A stretch of DNA of 43,144 nt from Deltaproteobacteria bacterium (GTDB lineage Bacteria > Desulfobacterota > Binatia > UBA9968): assembly GCA_016193465.1 (NCBI GenBank), contig JACPSE010000070.1, positions 1 to 43,144 of the forward strand. The letters are read 5' to 3'. The translations under genes were made by a program, and so were the position numbers. The notes beneath the pieces were generated by a model. The model worked only from the letters and a program-made list of their open reading frames with translations, had not been told where the DNA came from and made no database searches. Shown one piece after another: positions 7,976-16,140 of the stretch. Position 1 is the first letter of the stretch. Every line of letters starts with the position of its first letter.

Positions 7976-8004
7976 TTGACTCCCCGATTCGACCGCTGTA
8001 AAGT
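7976..8004 (+). promoter_or_regulatory. sigma-70-like promoter for the hydroxy-acid oxidase gene
   Basis: TTGACT (7976-7981), 17 bases, then TAAAGT (7999-8004). The spacing is ideal; the -35 box matches 5/6 and the -10 box 4/6. It would give a leader of about 60 bases before the ATG at 8071. Confidence 0.45.
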
Positions 8005-8070
8005 CCGGCATGTGAGACTTTTGAATCGACGCGGGGTGTCGCTATTTGATTTGCGAGAAACGGTGCTCGT

Positions 8071-9084
8071 ATGGAACGGAAACCCCTAGCGCAGATGGGT
8101 CTCAAGGAGATCCGGGAGCTTGCCCGGCTGAGGATGCCGCCGGAGGCATGGGAGCACTTCATGGGCGCCGCGGAAAGCCGGACGACGCTACGCAGGAACC
8201 AAAGGGCCTTGCGCCGGATTCTTTTCCGTCAGAGGATTTTCCACGATGTCACCGACCCGGATACTTCTCTAAAGCTATTTGGACGACAGCTTCCAACCCC
8301 AGCCCTGGTTGCTCCCATCGGCAGCTTCAGCCTGATCGGAGAGAGGGCCGAGCGTCAGGTCGCCGACGGCGCGAGTCGCGCCGGGACCATGCTCTTCGTT
8401 AGCCATGCCGCCAAGTCGAGCGTGCGCGAGTGGGCTGAAGGGACCTCCGCGCCGCTGGTTTTTATGGGTTATCTCACCAGGGGGAGAGAGGATGTGCTGA
8501 ATTGTGCCAGGACGGCTGAGAAGTTGGGTTACGCCGCCGTCGGCCTGACCATGGACACGGTCCAGCCGGTCAAGATCGGAGATCATGTGCCTCTCTCTAC
8601 GAAGGATGGAAGGCCCCGTAAAGGGCATCCTGCTTCTCCGAGGGATATCGAGTGGCTCAAGCGGGAAGTCTCTCTTCCAATAGTGGTGAAGGGCATCATG
8701 AGCGCGGAGGATGCGCGCATCGCTGTGGATGCGGGAGCGGATCTCGTGGTGGTGTCGAACCACGGCGGCAGGATACTCGACTTTAATCGCGCCGCCATCG
8801 AGGCGCTGCCTGAAGTGGTTCGGGAAGTGAGGGGCCGAGTCCCAGTGCTCCTTGACAGCGGGATCAGAAGCGGGGGAGATATCGTGAAGGCGGTGGCCCT
8901 CGGCGCGAAAGCGGTGCTCGTGGGCCGTCCGATAGGCTGGGGCGTAGGGGCGGCTGGGGCAGAGGGGGTGGAAAGGGTGATTGCAATGCTCACCGAAGAG
9001 ATGAAGCGGGTCCTGATCCTGACCGGGGTACGAGCTATCAGCGAGGTCACAGACTCGGTGCTGATTCATGAAGGATCACAATAG
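8071..9084 (+). CDS. FMN-dependent alpha-hydroxy-acid oxidase/dehydrogenase family protein
   Basis: The 337-residue TIM-barrel flavoprotein is close to the lactate dehydrogenase/glycolate oxidase family. Conserved parts are ALVAPIGSFSLIGERAERQV, Lys207 (PIVVKGIMSAEDA), the catalytic His231 and Arg234 (VVVSNHGGRILDF) and the FMN-phosphate loop LLDSGIRSGGDIVKAVALGA. The usual TVDTPxLGRRE substrate loop is replaced by TMDTVQPVKIGDHV, so one substrate-binding Arg is not evident and the substrate may be unusual. A promoter lies just upstream, and the gene runs directly into lemA. Confidence 0.85.
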   Translation: MERKPLAQMGLKEIRELARLRMPPEAWEHFMGAAESRTTLRRNQRALRRILFRQRIFHDVTDPDTSLKLFGRQLPTPALVAPIGSFSLIGERAERQVADGASRAGTMLFVSHAAKSSVREWAEGTSAPLVFMGYLTRGREDVLNCARTAEKLGYAAVGLTMDTVQPVKIGDHVPLSTKDGRPRKGHPASPRDIEWLKREVSLPIVVKGIMSAEDARIAVDAGADLVVVSNHGGRILDFNRAAIEALPEVVREVRGRVPVLLDSGIRSGGDIVKAVALGAKAVLVGRPIGWGVGAAGAEGVERVIAMLTEEMKRVLILTGVRAISEVTDSVLIHEGSQ

Positions 9085-9095
9085 TGGAGGCAACC

Positions 9096-9656
9096 ATGAG
9101 ATGGGTCGTTCTCGCGCTTGTTGTTCTGATCGTTTTCTGGGTCATTTGGAGCTACAACCTGCTGGTAAGTCTCCGCAACCGTATTCAAAATGCTTGGAAA
9201 CAGATTGATGTCCAGCTCAAACGCCGCCACGATCTGATTCCGAATCTCGTGGAGTCTGTTAAGGGCTATATGAAGTTTGAGCAGGAGACTCTTCAGAAGG
9301 TTATGGAGGCGAGGAGCAAGGCGGTGAGCTCGACCGGCATCAAGGCGACCGCGGAAGCGGAGAACCTTCTCACCCAATCTCTGGGAAGGATCTTCGCCCT
9401 GATGGAGAATTATCCTGAGCTCAAGGCCAACGAGAATGTCTTGCGCCTTCAAGAAGAGCTTACGACGACGGAGAATCAGATCGCCTTCGCGCGCCAGTAT
9501 TACAATGATCTGGTGATGCGGTTTAACATGCGGCAGGAGGTCTTTCCCTCCAGCCTGGTCGCGCAATTCTTCAACTTCAAACCCAGTGAGTTCTTCTCGG
9601 CTCCGGAAGCGGAAAAAGCTACCCCCCGCGTGGATCTGTCGCTTCCCCATAGCTGA
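9096..9656 (+). CDS. lemA: LemA family protein
   Basis: 186 residues: a single N-terminal membrane helix (WVVLALVVLIVFWVIWSYN), then the conserved LemA helical-bundle start (LVSLRNRIQNAWKQIDVQL, KRRHDLIPNLVESVKGYM) and the RQYYNDLVMRFN segment. LemA proteins are membrane-anchored with most of the chain outside the cytoplasm; their role is unclear. The ATG at 9096 has GGAGG at 9086-9090; a GTG at 9084 overlapping the previous stop is the alternative. The gene overlaps the following M48 protease by one base (TGATG), a widespread pairing. Confidence 0.93.
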   Translation: MRWVVLALVVLIVFWVIWSYNLLVSLRNRIQNAWKQIDVQLKRRHDLIPNLVESVKGYMKFEQETLQKVMEARSKAVSSTGIKATAEAENLLTQSLGRIFALMENYPELKANENVLRLQEELTTTENQIAFARQYYNDLVMRFNMRQEVFPSSLVAQFFNFKPSEFFSAPEAEKATPRVDLSLPHS

Positions 9657-10636
9657 TGCCTGCGGATCTCCAGGGGCATGAGTCCCAGGACTTTGCTGAG
9701 CGCCAGGCCCATAATCGATGGTTGAGCGCAGGGATCATTTTTTTCTTCCTCCTCTTTTTCCTCGCTGTCGGTCTTTCCGTGGATTACCTTTACCTGGACG
9801 CCTTTACGCCCTCGGGGCCTCCGTTCGCCGTAGCGACCGTTTTCTCTCTGGTTTTGGCGACCGGGATCACGCTTACCTCGTACTATCAGGGGAGCGAGCT
9901 GATTTTACGCTCCCTCGGCGCTGAGGCGTTGGACCTCCAACTCCCGGAACATCGGGAGTTGCACAACGTGGTTACAGAGATGGCGCTGGCGTCGGGCTGC
10001 CCTATGCCCAAGGTCTATGTCATCTTCGATCCCGCCCCGAACGCTTTCGCCACCGGGAGGGATGAATTCAACGCTTCGGTCTGCGTCACGACAGGCTTGT
10101 TAGCGCTTCTCAATCGAGAAGAGACTCAGGGCGTGATCGCCCACGAGCTTGCCCACGTCCGCAACCAGGATATCCTTCTCATGACTTTGGTGAGTATCCT
10201 CTTGGGAGGCATTGCCCTCCTCTCAGATTGGTCACAGCGTTCCTTTCATAGCTCGCGTTCCCGTGAGGGCGCAGGCGGGAAAAGCGCTTTGCTCGTAATC
10301 CCCGTCTTGCTCTTGATTCTCTTTTCGCCTCTCATCTCGCGGCTGCTTGCCATGGCGGTCTCGCGGCAGAGGGAGTACTTGGCGGATGCCAATGCGGCTG
10401 AGTACACGCGCAACCCTGTCAGCCTGGCCAAGGCGCTGGAGAAGATCCGCGATGCCGCGATGCCGTTTTCCCGGGCAAGCCGGGGGACGGCTCATCTCTT
10501 CTTCGTCAACCCTCTCAGACGGCGCGTGGATGAGCATGAAGGACGGCTGGCTGACCTTTTGGGCACTCACCCGCCGATCGCTCGCCGCATCATGCTCCTC
10601 CGCCAGATGGCGGGGGTTGGAGGGTTGAAAGGTTAA
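9656..10636 (+). CDS. M48 family membrane zinc metalloprotease (HtpX-like)
   Basis: 326 residues. Two N-terminal membrane helices (about 24-44 and 56-76) precede the zinc site HELAHVRNQD (His163, Glu164, His167). Further hydrophobic segments follow, then the third ligand region SRQREYLADANAAEY and the C-terminal LGTHPPIARRIMLLRQM. HtpX-type proteases degrade damaged membrane proteins at the cytoplasmic side. Pairing with lemA and a downstream zinc-ribbon gene suggests one membrane quality-control module. It is translationally coupled to lemA. Confidence 0.9.
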   Translation: MPADLQGHESQDFAERQAHNRWLSAGIIFFFLLFFLAVGLSVDYLYLDAFTPSGPPFAVATVFSLVLATGITLTSYYQGSELILRSLGAEALDLQLPEHRELHNVVTEMALASGCPMPKVYVIFDPAPNAFATGRDEFNASVCVTTGLLALLNREETQGVIAHELAHVRNQDILLMTLVSILLGGIALLSDWSQRSFHSSRSREGAGGKSALLVIPVLLLILFSPLISRLLAMAVSRQREYLADANAAEYTRNPVSLAKALEKIRDAAMPFSRASRGTAHLFFVNPLRRRVDEHEGRLADLLGTHPPIARRIMLLRQMAGVGGLKG

Positions 10637-10678
10637 AGGGTTTAAGGGTTGAAGGGATCAAGCAGGCAAAAGGCAGTA

Positions 10679-10701
10679 GGCAACAGGCAACAGGCAACAG
10701 G
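10679..10701. repeat. heptamer tandem repeat (GGCAACA)x3
   Basis: Three perfect GGCAACA units lie in a purine-rich, low-complexity spacer (10637-10766) that also repeats TTAAAGGGTT words. Related AGGCAACAGGCAATAG words occur at about 33965-33990 and weaker ones at 17074-17099, so this is a dispersed intergenic repeat. Confidence 0.8.
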
Positions 10702-10766
10702 AAGAACGAGCCACGAGCACGAACACGATAAAGAGTTAAAGGGTTGAAGGAGCTTTAGCAAAGAGC

Positions 10767-11336
10767 ATGGCAAGATGCCCTGTCTGCGATAGCGAGATGA
10801 AGGAGGTTTCCGCCCGCGCCAATCCGGGAACTCTCATCATCCTGGACCAGTGCGGCAAGTGCGGCGGGATCTGGTGCGACAAGTGGGAGCTTTTTCCGGT
10901 GGATATTGAGGAGGCCGGGCGGCTCGACCCGCTGGACGAGAACCTGCTGCAAACGCCGGTTCCCCTGGAGAAAAATACTCTCTATTGCCCCAGGTGTAGG
11001 GACCGGCTCCGGGTCTTTCAGGATCCGCTTCTACCTTCAGATATACACCTTCAGCGCTGCCGTAGATGCGACGGCATCTGGCTCAACCGAGGGCAGTTCA
11101 ACCGCTTCAAGCAGTTTCAGAAAAAGACCAGGGAAGAAAGGCTCGGCCCGGAGGAGACGCTCCGGAAATTAGTTCACGCCTACCAGAATCCGGAGTCCTG
11201 GGTGACCACAGGCGTACGCGGGATTTACGCCTATCCCCAGGCTGAGGCGGAAAGCGATCCCTGGCCGTCGCTCACGCTAAAGGGCGCCTTGAGTTTGATT
11301 TTACAGACCCTCTTGAGGCTGGTCTTGCGCTTTTGA
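10767..11336 (+). CDS. protein with two TFIIB-type zinc ribbons
   Basis: 189 residues with two zinc-ribbon halves of the zf-TFIIB (PF13453) kind: CPVCDSEM paired with CGKCGGIWCDKWE, and CPRCRDRL paired with CRRCDGIWLNRGQ. The C-terminus ends in a hydrophobic stretch (LSLILQTLLRLVLRF) that could anchor it to the membrane. The family is common but has no fixed function. Its place after lemA and the M48 protease suggests a shared role at the membrane. Confidence 0.85.
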   Translation: MARCPVCDSEMKEVSARANPGTLIILDQCGKCGGIWCDKWELFPVDIEEAGRLDPLDENLLQTPVPLEKNTLYCPRCRDRLRVFQDPLLPSDIHLQRCRRCDGIWLNRGQFNRFKQFQKKTREERLGPEETLRKLVHAYQNPESWVTTGVRGIYAYPQAEAESDPWPSLTLKGALSLILQTLLRLVLRF

Positions 11337-11431
11337 CCGTCTCCCCTTTGCCGCATCACGATGGGATGGTGGGAGAAATCAATCCAATCTCACGCATAAA
11401 TTATTTGTCAACAAAAGATTTGACCCGTTCG

Positions 11432-11490
11432 CTCTGACCCGATACAGCAATCCAGCCGGACACGAGCCGGGGATCCCCATCGGGTCAGAG
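11432..11490. repeat. 12-bp inverted repeat hairpin between convergent genes
   Basis: CTCTGACCCGAT (11432-11443) and ATCGGGTCAGAG (11479-11490) are perfect complements around a 35-base loop that contains CCGG pairs. It sits between two convergent genes and could stop transcription from both sides, but there is no T-tract. The GGGTCAGAG word and the AATTATTTGTCAA just upstream (11399-11411; identical 13-mer at 1739-1751) suggest a REP-like element. Confidence 0.6.
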
Positions 11491-11514
11491 ACCTCTCGAA
11501 ACTGCCTACGTGGG

Positions 11515-12312
11515 CTAAGGTGGAGGCAGAATCTTACCTGGCTGTGCCACTGTCCGAATCTCTCCTGATGGCCATGTATCGACGTCGAGTGTCCGGCACG
11601 GAGTGCTGCTGACACAGGTATTCTGGGCGATCTCCCCTACGGGGCTGACATATACCTCTCCTGGTCCAGAGCGAGCGGTGCCCGAGGAGGTGCTTCTCCC
11701 TATCGTGCCCTCAAGGACGTAGGTTGTCGTCGGGCCTGAAAGGATATGCACCGGGGTCTTGGCCCCAGATGGCCAAGTTCTCTCTCGCAATTGCACCTGA
11801 TATGGCACTGCCCCCGATCGGATACCCGGCAGCGTACCTGAGGTGCCAGTGGAATTCGGTTGGCGCTTGCAGGTAAGTTCAAAACCGATGTTGGTGCGCG
11901 GGACCGTTCCTACGCTCTCATGGACGTGAGGCTTTTCCGCCTCAAACAATATCCCTCCTCCAGCCTTGACCGTGGAAGAGGCGCCTCCCTCATAGGTCAC
12001 CCGTTCAGCGCCGCCGGTCAGATAGGCCACGACCCAACCGTGACGGTGAAAACCAGTGGCCGGACTCTTCGCTCCTGGGGCTAGGCTACCGGTTCGAACA
12101 TCCCAGCATAGCGGCTGCTGGGGCAACTGCGCCACCCGCTGTTCAAAAAGAGTTCCGGTCTTAATCGACGGCGCGGATGTTGGCGTAGGAATTGGTGCGG
12201 CTGTCGGCGGTACCGGCGTCGGTGTGGGTGTTGGCGCGCATCCTGGGAGCGCCGACATTACGATTAGCATAAGTGCCGCTAGACGTGCAATTTCAAAACG
12301 TGAAAGATTCAT
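11515..12312 (-). CDS. lipoprotein with duplicated cupin-like domain
   Basis: 265 residues from the ATG at 12312, which has a perfect AGGAGG ribosome site. The signal peptide (MNLSRFEIARLAALMLIVMS) ends at lipobox LPGC (Cys25), then a Pro/Thr linker (PTPTPTPVPPTAAPIPTPTS) follows. Two beta-rich parts contain FHRHGWVVAYLTGG with EAEKPHVHESVG, and TPVHILSGPTTTYVLEGTIG, as in bicupins. The His residues could bind a metal. A surface lipoprotein sensing or modifying a small molecule is possible, but the function is unknown. It stands alone between convergent and distant genes. Confidence 0.75.
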   Translation of the reverse strand: MNLSRFEIARLAALMLIVMSALPGCAPTPTPTPVPPTAAPIPTPTSAPSIKTGTLFEQRVAQLPQQPLCWDVRTGSLAPGAKSPATGFHRHGWVVAYLTGGAERVTYEGGASSTVKAGGGILFEAEKPHVHESVGTVPRTNIGFELTCKRQPNSTGTSGTLPGIRSGAVPYQVQLRERTWPSGAKTPVHILSGPTTTYVLEGTIGRSTSSGTARSGPGEVYVSPVGEIAQNTCVSSTPCRTLDVDTWPSGEIRTVAQPGKILPPP

Positions 12313-12511
12313 CGGATCCTCCTTTCTGAAACTGTTCGGGAAAACCTTCCATAAGCGATGCAGGGCTATTGAATTCCTTCCTACTTCTCTCGTAAAGGGC
12401 AATGTTGTCTAACGTTTTGGGTGAGAGGCGCGTTTCTCAGCGTCCTTCTCAACCCAATAGTTATGTGAGCCTCTAAACTCCCAAAATCGTCGGATGGCAC
12501 CGGAGTCGCGA

Positions 12512-13306
12512 CTAACGAAAGAGTATTTCGAGAATATAAAAAGCATCTTTTATTATTTCCATGCTAGACATTCTCGTGACCGGCTGTTTTGCACTAGTTG
12601 GATGAACGAGGTGATTAACGTTTTCTTTGATTTTGTAAGCTCTTTCTATGGCTTCCAAGTAAAAGTATTTTTTCTTTTTTGAATGATTCAATAACCAGTC
12701 CAACGACCATTCTTCTAAATCTTTTTTCCCTGCAGGCGTTCTGAATTCAGGCCGTGATTTCAGCGCCTCTTTGAAGCCTTCCTCCAGAACTGTCCTGCAG
12801 TAGATCGCAGCAGCGGAATCGAAACTCCACGCATAGCATTCCTTTATCAATATCAAATGTTTCTCAATGTGCGCCGGGATAGTCTTACCCACCAACAGCG
12901 CGCCGATTTCCATTTTCCTCGTGATAAGAATGTTAGGGTCAACTTGAGATAATACGTCGTCGGCGAGGATTTCGTGCCATCTCTCAGGGGAAAGGCTTGA
13001 TCGGAAGACTAACGGGGCAGTGCTGCCAGGGTTATTAGCTTTGTTAATGAGTTCTAGTAGTTGAAAGTACCGAAAATCTTTATTCTCTCTTATTGCGCAC
13101 AGGTCGTTCCGCAACGATAAATCATCTACCCTTAAGACATCGTAGTCTGCTAATCTTTCTTTGATCTTAATTACCAGGTCGTCGATGGCTCCAAAGACGG
13201 GGTTTTCAAAATCGTCATCCTGAAAGGCCCTAATAAACAGTTGTTCTTTTTCCTTAAATTCAGCAATTAGCTGGCGGAACTGAGTGACCGTCTCAATATT
13301 ATTCAT
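12512..13306 (-). CDS. hypothetical protein with DUF4145-like C-terminus
   Basis: 264 residues, Lys/Glu-rich and more AT-rich than its surroundings, suggesting recent acquisition. The C-terminal half has an Ala-rich helix with a conserved charged face (FDSAAAIYCRTVLEEGFKEA) and a later VNHLVHPTSAK helix, the pattern of DUF4145 helical domains found in restriction and other defence proteins. The N-terminal half is unrecognised. No nuclease or methylase gene accompanies it, so it may be an orphan defence component. The family assignment is tentative. Confidence 0.55.
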   Translation of the reverse strand: MNNIETVTQFRQLIAEFKEKEQLFIRAFQDDDFENPVFGAIDDLVIKIKERLADYDVLRVDDLSLRNDLCAIRENKDFRYFQLLELINKANNPGSTAPLVFRSSLSPERWHEILADDVLSQVDPNILITRKMEIGALLVGKTIPAHIEKHLILIKECYAWSFDSAAAIYCRTVLEEGFKEALKSRPEFRTPAGKKDLEEWSLDWLLNHSKKKKYFYLEAIERAYKIKENVNHLVHPTSAKQPVTRMSSMEIIKDAFYILEILFR

Positions 13307-13570
13307 ATCTGAAGACTGCTCGCTTGGTAGTACATATTCCTTGGCACATAACTACTAAGTGAGTTGGTCAGTCTATCCCCACCGACGATTTCATAATTAT
13401 GGGCAATCCTATAATCTTTTTCGCCACTTAACAAGAAAAATTCAGATCCGACAAACACTGCACTATTGTCAGCCTTTGCCGGCTACAGTCGGCCCGAATC
13501 AATCCCAAGTTGATCCGCCGGGACCAGAAAAAGAGAATAAGTCCGATATTTCAGATAGGACCAAACTGAT

Positions 13571-13776
13571 CGACGCTACGGTCTGGCCCTGATGCTACGT
13601 GATCACAGCCTGCCGTCTCTAGAAGGCGACCATAGCTGGCAACAAACCTGTTTCCAAGCTAAAATAGAAAACGATCGCTTCTATTATCGGCGGAAGTGTC
13701 GAGTTCGTTTGCCGTTTTGATTATGCTCCTGTTATTCCGCCCACGCAGGATTCTTGGCGTGAAGGCGGAAGCGGAG
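13571..13776. repeat. 205-bp direct repeat, copy 1
   Basis: Begins CGACGCTACGGTCTGGCCCT and ends GCGGAG. The second copy at 15936-16140 is in the same orientation, about 92% identical by eye with one single-base gap. A stem-loop (CCGCC...GGCGG with inner ACGC/GCGT) lies at the 3' end. Identity stops sharply after GCGGAG in both. Confidence 0.85.
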
Positions 13777-13860
13777 AGGAGATTGGAGGGTCAAATCTTT
13801 CACTGTGACATTGACGCTCTCTATCATTCGCGCCTCAGCGAATGTCAAAGGTAAAGATGC

Positions 13861-13932
13861 GACCCCTACCACGTGCCCCGACCCCTACCACGTGCCCTAC
13901 CACGTGCCAAGATGCGACCCCTACCACGTGCC
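13861..13932. repeat. four CTACCACGTGCC repeats
   Basis: CTACCACGTGCC occurs at 13866-13877, 13885-13896, 13897-13908 and 13921-13932; three copies are preceded by GACCC. Each contains the palindrome CACGTG. It looks like stacked ends of a small repetitive element, or an array of protein-binding sites. Confidence 0.8.
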
Positions 13933-14137
13933 TCTAGCTCAATAGTGGAGCCAAAAACTCAGCCACTTTCCGGCCGATTTCAACCAAGCCGGCAGTGGTT
14001 ACCATTTTGTCAGCACTCGCCCAGAGTCGCGCAACAATTTGCTTTCGGGGTCTAGGTAGGCAGTCTGATTTTTAAGGTTGTGAAACGACTCCTTTTCCGC
14101 CTCACGCAAGATCCAGAACCAAGCCTATTGCGGAATT

Positions 14138-14362
14138 TTACTTCGGGCCTCCAGCAAAATCTCGTAACCATTGGCGGAGCCATGCTTCTGCTCCTTGAGG
14201 CGATTCGAACCCCTCCGCGGTAGCCTGAATTGCTTTAACCTTGAGTTCTCCATGTTCCTGATACGTTACGCCTCCATGAAATATCCATCTTCCATTCACT
14301 AAGGAAAGCATGCCCGATACCTGAAAACCGCGTTCGGTAAATTCGATTTGTTTCCGGTCCAC
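14138..14362 (-). CDS. small hypothetical protein
   Basis: 74 residues from a GTG with a good AGGGGGCAACT ribosome site. The first half is beta-like (RGFQVSGMLSLVNGRWIFHG) and the second half is a helix (ESPQGAEAWLRQWLRDFAGG). There is no recognised domain. It lies 9 bases downstream of the ORF6N remnant on the same strand. Confidence 0.5.
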   Translation of the reverse strand: MDRKQIEFTERGFQVSGMLSLVNGRWIFHGGVTYQEHGELKVKAIQATAEGFESPQGAEAWLRQWLRDFAGGPK

Positions 14363-14371
14363 AGTTGCCCC

Positions 14372-14560
14372 CTAATTGAACCCAATATTGACTTTGGTCA
14401 CCCGTTTGCTCTTCAAAACGCTGGAGAGCATGGCTACGCCCGGCTCGGTAAAGGCATAAGGTAAATATTTCGAATGCTCTCCTCTTTTTAAGGTGCCAAA
14501 ATGGTGCCTTAAAGATTCCTGTTCTCGCTTCGAAAGTTCAAACATGAATCTGCTGCGCAA
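14372..14560 (-). pseudogene. fragment of an ORF6N-domain (phage KilA-N-associated) protein
   Basis: The 62-residue ORF matches the middle of ORF6N proteins: [20 protein letters not shown], then [20 protein letters not shown] and SKRVTKVNI. Complete proteins have an upstream DNA-binding part and continue with a helical region (IMRAFV) after VNI; both are missing. The [17 protein letters not shown] signature is strong enough for the family call. It is a relic of a phage or integrative element. Confidence 0.75.
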
Positions 14561-14620
14561 TTATCTACTTGACACAGGGTCAAAAGAATCGCAAAACCTC
14601 AAATATCGACATCTAACGGC

Positions 14621-15448
14621 CTAAGTGCCAACTTTGACACTTAGAATAAAATGCCCATTGCTTCTTCCGCCCGTACCGCCCTGCGGAACCGTTAAAATAT
14701 ATGCCTGGCTAATCCATTGTTTGTTATAATCGGAACTTCTGATTTCAAGAGTCAATTCATACCGACCGGGCAACAATGGCGACGGATTCATAATAAAGTA
14801 TTGATCGTCGGTAATATCTTGATCCCAAGACTTGAATTGATTGGCTAAGTCTGAGGGAATCTCTTCTGTTCTACGCGCGATGGGGATTTTCTTAGGTTCA
14901 TCTCCTGTTCGTAACGCAAATTCCGCTACTGCTCCATCTCTTGATTGACATCGCATATCATAAGTTTTTGGCTTTTCGGTCGGATATGATCCATTTGGGT
15001 AACACCTTTCCAATTTTAATTTTGCCGTGCAATGCTCATAGCTTCTTATACTCGGGTTTTGCATTACCTCAAGCGAAACGGGAATATGCCACCAAGACAA
15101 GAACCAATCGCGATCCATATCTGCCCCCTGAATGGGGGAACCGAAGTATACGGTCGGCTCTTTGGGAGACTCGGATGTAATCGCAGTTGAAACTAAATTC
15201 CGGGTCCCTGCTTTTGAATATCCCCTAAACCAGCGCCATGCGGTTATAATCCCATCCAGAAGATTTAGAACGAGAACTGACACGCCAAGAGCTATTATAA
15301 TTTGGACATAGCCTGGTGCTTCTGCAATTGACGCCCATAGGGTAAGGAGGAAGCTTGTGATTGTAGCAACCCATATCTTGGGAGATTTGAGATAATCTGC
15401 GATAAGATTGGCAATGATATTATTAAGAATGTCTTGAAGCATGGCCAT
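14621..15448 (-). CDS. membrane-anchored protein of unknown function
   Basis: 275 residues. Two N-terminal hydrophobic helices (PKIWVATITSFLLTLWASIA and GYVQIIIALGVSVLVLNLLD) are followed by a soluble beta-rich domain. That domain contains WWHIPVSLEVMQNPSIRSYE, AKLKLERCYPNG and a C-terminal strand pair (LPGRYELTLEIRSSD; GHFILSVKVGT) resembling immunoglobulin-like or accessory beta-sandwich modules. No enzyme motif is seen. The gene is AT-rich and lies inside the segment bracketed by 205-bp repeats, so it was probably acquired. Confidence 0.6.
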   Translation of the reverse strand: MAMLQDILNNIIANLIADYLKSPKIWVATITSFLLTLWASIAEAPGYVQIIIALGVSVLVLNLLDGIITAWRWFRGYSKAGTRNLVSTAITSESPKEPTVYFGSPIQGADMDRDWFLSWWHIPVSLEVMQNPSIRSYEHCTAKLKLERCYPNGSYPTEKPKTYDMRCQSRDGAVAEFALRTGDEPKKIPIARRTEEIPSDLANQFKSWDQDITDDQYFIMNPSPLLPGRYELTLEIRSSDYNKQWISQAYILTVPQGGTGGRSNGHFILSVKVGT

Positions 15449-15935
15449 ACTCGTCCCCGTGCCCTTTTAGCATAGGATAGGGGCGAAATGTACCTTGTAT
15501 CAAGTGAATAATCGCGATCCTTAATACTGTCGTCCTCGGTCGCACTGGGCCTTATATTCTGTCTTCTACTTTCCGCACTACTCGACAAAGTGGAACACCC
15601 GGCTGGGGAGAGCCAGTCCGGGCGATGATGCGGAAGCAAAGATGTGTCCGAACCGAGGGACCCAGCCGAAGTTATTAAGGAGTTCATAAGTAAGTTGCCG
15701 TCAGGCAGCCGAGGGGCGAGTCCTGAAGAGCGCGGGCACAGGAGCGTAGAGGTTGCGTTCTGGCCCAGGCCGTAGGAATAGCCACCCTTGGAGAGGACGG
15801 GGTGGTGGCCTAGTTGCGCGTAAAATAAGGCAAAATCGGCAAGAAGGCAACAGCCCACAGGGTATCAAGGCACCCGGCCACAAAACTGCTTTCAACCTTT
15901 TTTTGGCTTACGAGGAGACTTGAGATTGGATTGTA
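15449..15935. other. gene-poor GC-rich block, unexplained
   Basis: Several overlapping ORFs exist on the minus strand, but none has family features; they read like shadows (Pro/Arg/Leu/Ser-rich). The base composition is clearly more GC-rich than the adjoining AT-rich gene, so the block probably has another source. A non-coding RNA or a decayed element cannot be excluded. Confidence 0.4.
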
Positions 15936-16140
15936 CGACGCTACGGTCTGGCCCTGATGTTACGTGATCACAGCCTGCCGTCTCTATTAGGTACCATAGC
16001 TGGCAACAAACCTGTTTCCAAGCTAAAATAAAAAACGATCGCTTCTATTATCGGCGGAAGTGTCGAGCGCGTTTGCCGTTTTGATTATCTTCCTGTTATT
16101 CCGCTCTGGCGGGATTCTTGGCGCGAAGGCGGGGGCGGAG
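15936..16140. repeat. 205-bp direct repeat, copy 2
   Basis: Same orientation and limits as the copy at 13571-13776. Differences include a one-base deletion near CTCTATTAGGTACC that shifts the frame open in copy 1. Together the copies bracket 2.16 kb of remnants. Confidence 0.85.

Larger units (their letters stand above)
13307..14137. other. gene-poor stretch with repeats
   Basis: No convincing gene. The weak ORF at 13359-13592 has no family features. The stretch holds copy 1 of the 205-bp direct repeat and a cluster of CTACCACGTGCC repeats. Inside the 205-bp repeat one frame reads as a 50-residue protein-like stretch (YGLALMLRDHSLPSLEGDHS) with no start, possibly a decayed gene end. Confidence 0.5.

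Noticed and set aside
12080-12105. GGTTCGAACATCC resembling a tRNA T-arm
   Set aside because: It is inside the lipoprotein gene and lacks the other tRNA stems.
13359-13592. 77-residue plus-strand ORF
   Set aside because: No ribosome site or family features; its end lies in the 205-bp repeat.
13861-13932. CRISPR-like array
   Set aside because: The repeats are only 12 bases with irregular or no spacers, and no cas gene is present.
14195-14230. GGTTCGAATC-like word suggesting a tRNA T-arm
   Set aside because: It lies in a coding frame and no acceptor or anticodon stem can be drawn around it.
15295-15895. Overlapping minus-strand ORFs of 187 and 64 residues
   Set aside because: Compositionally biased, overlap each other and the 5' end of the membrane-protein gene, with no recognisable domain.
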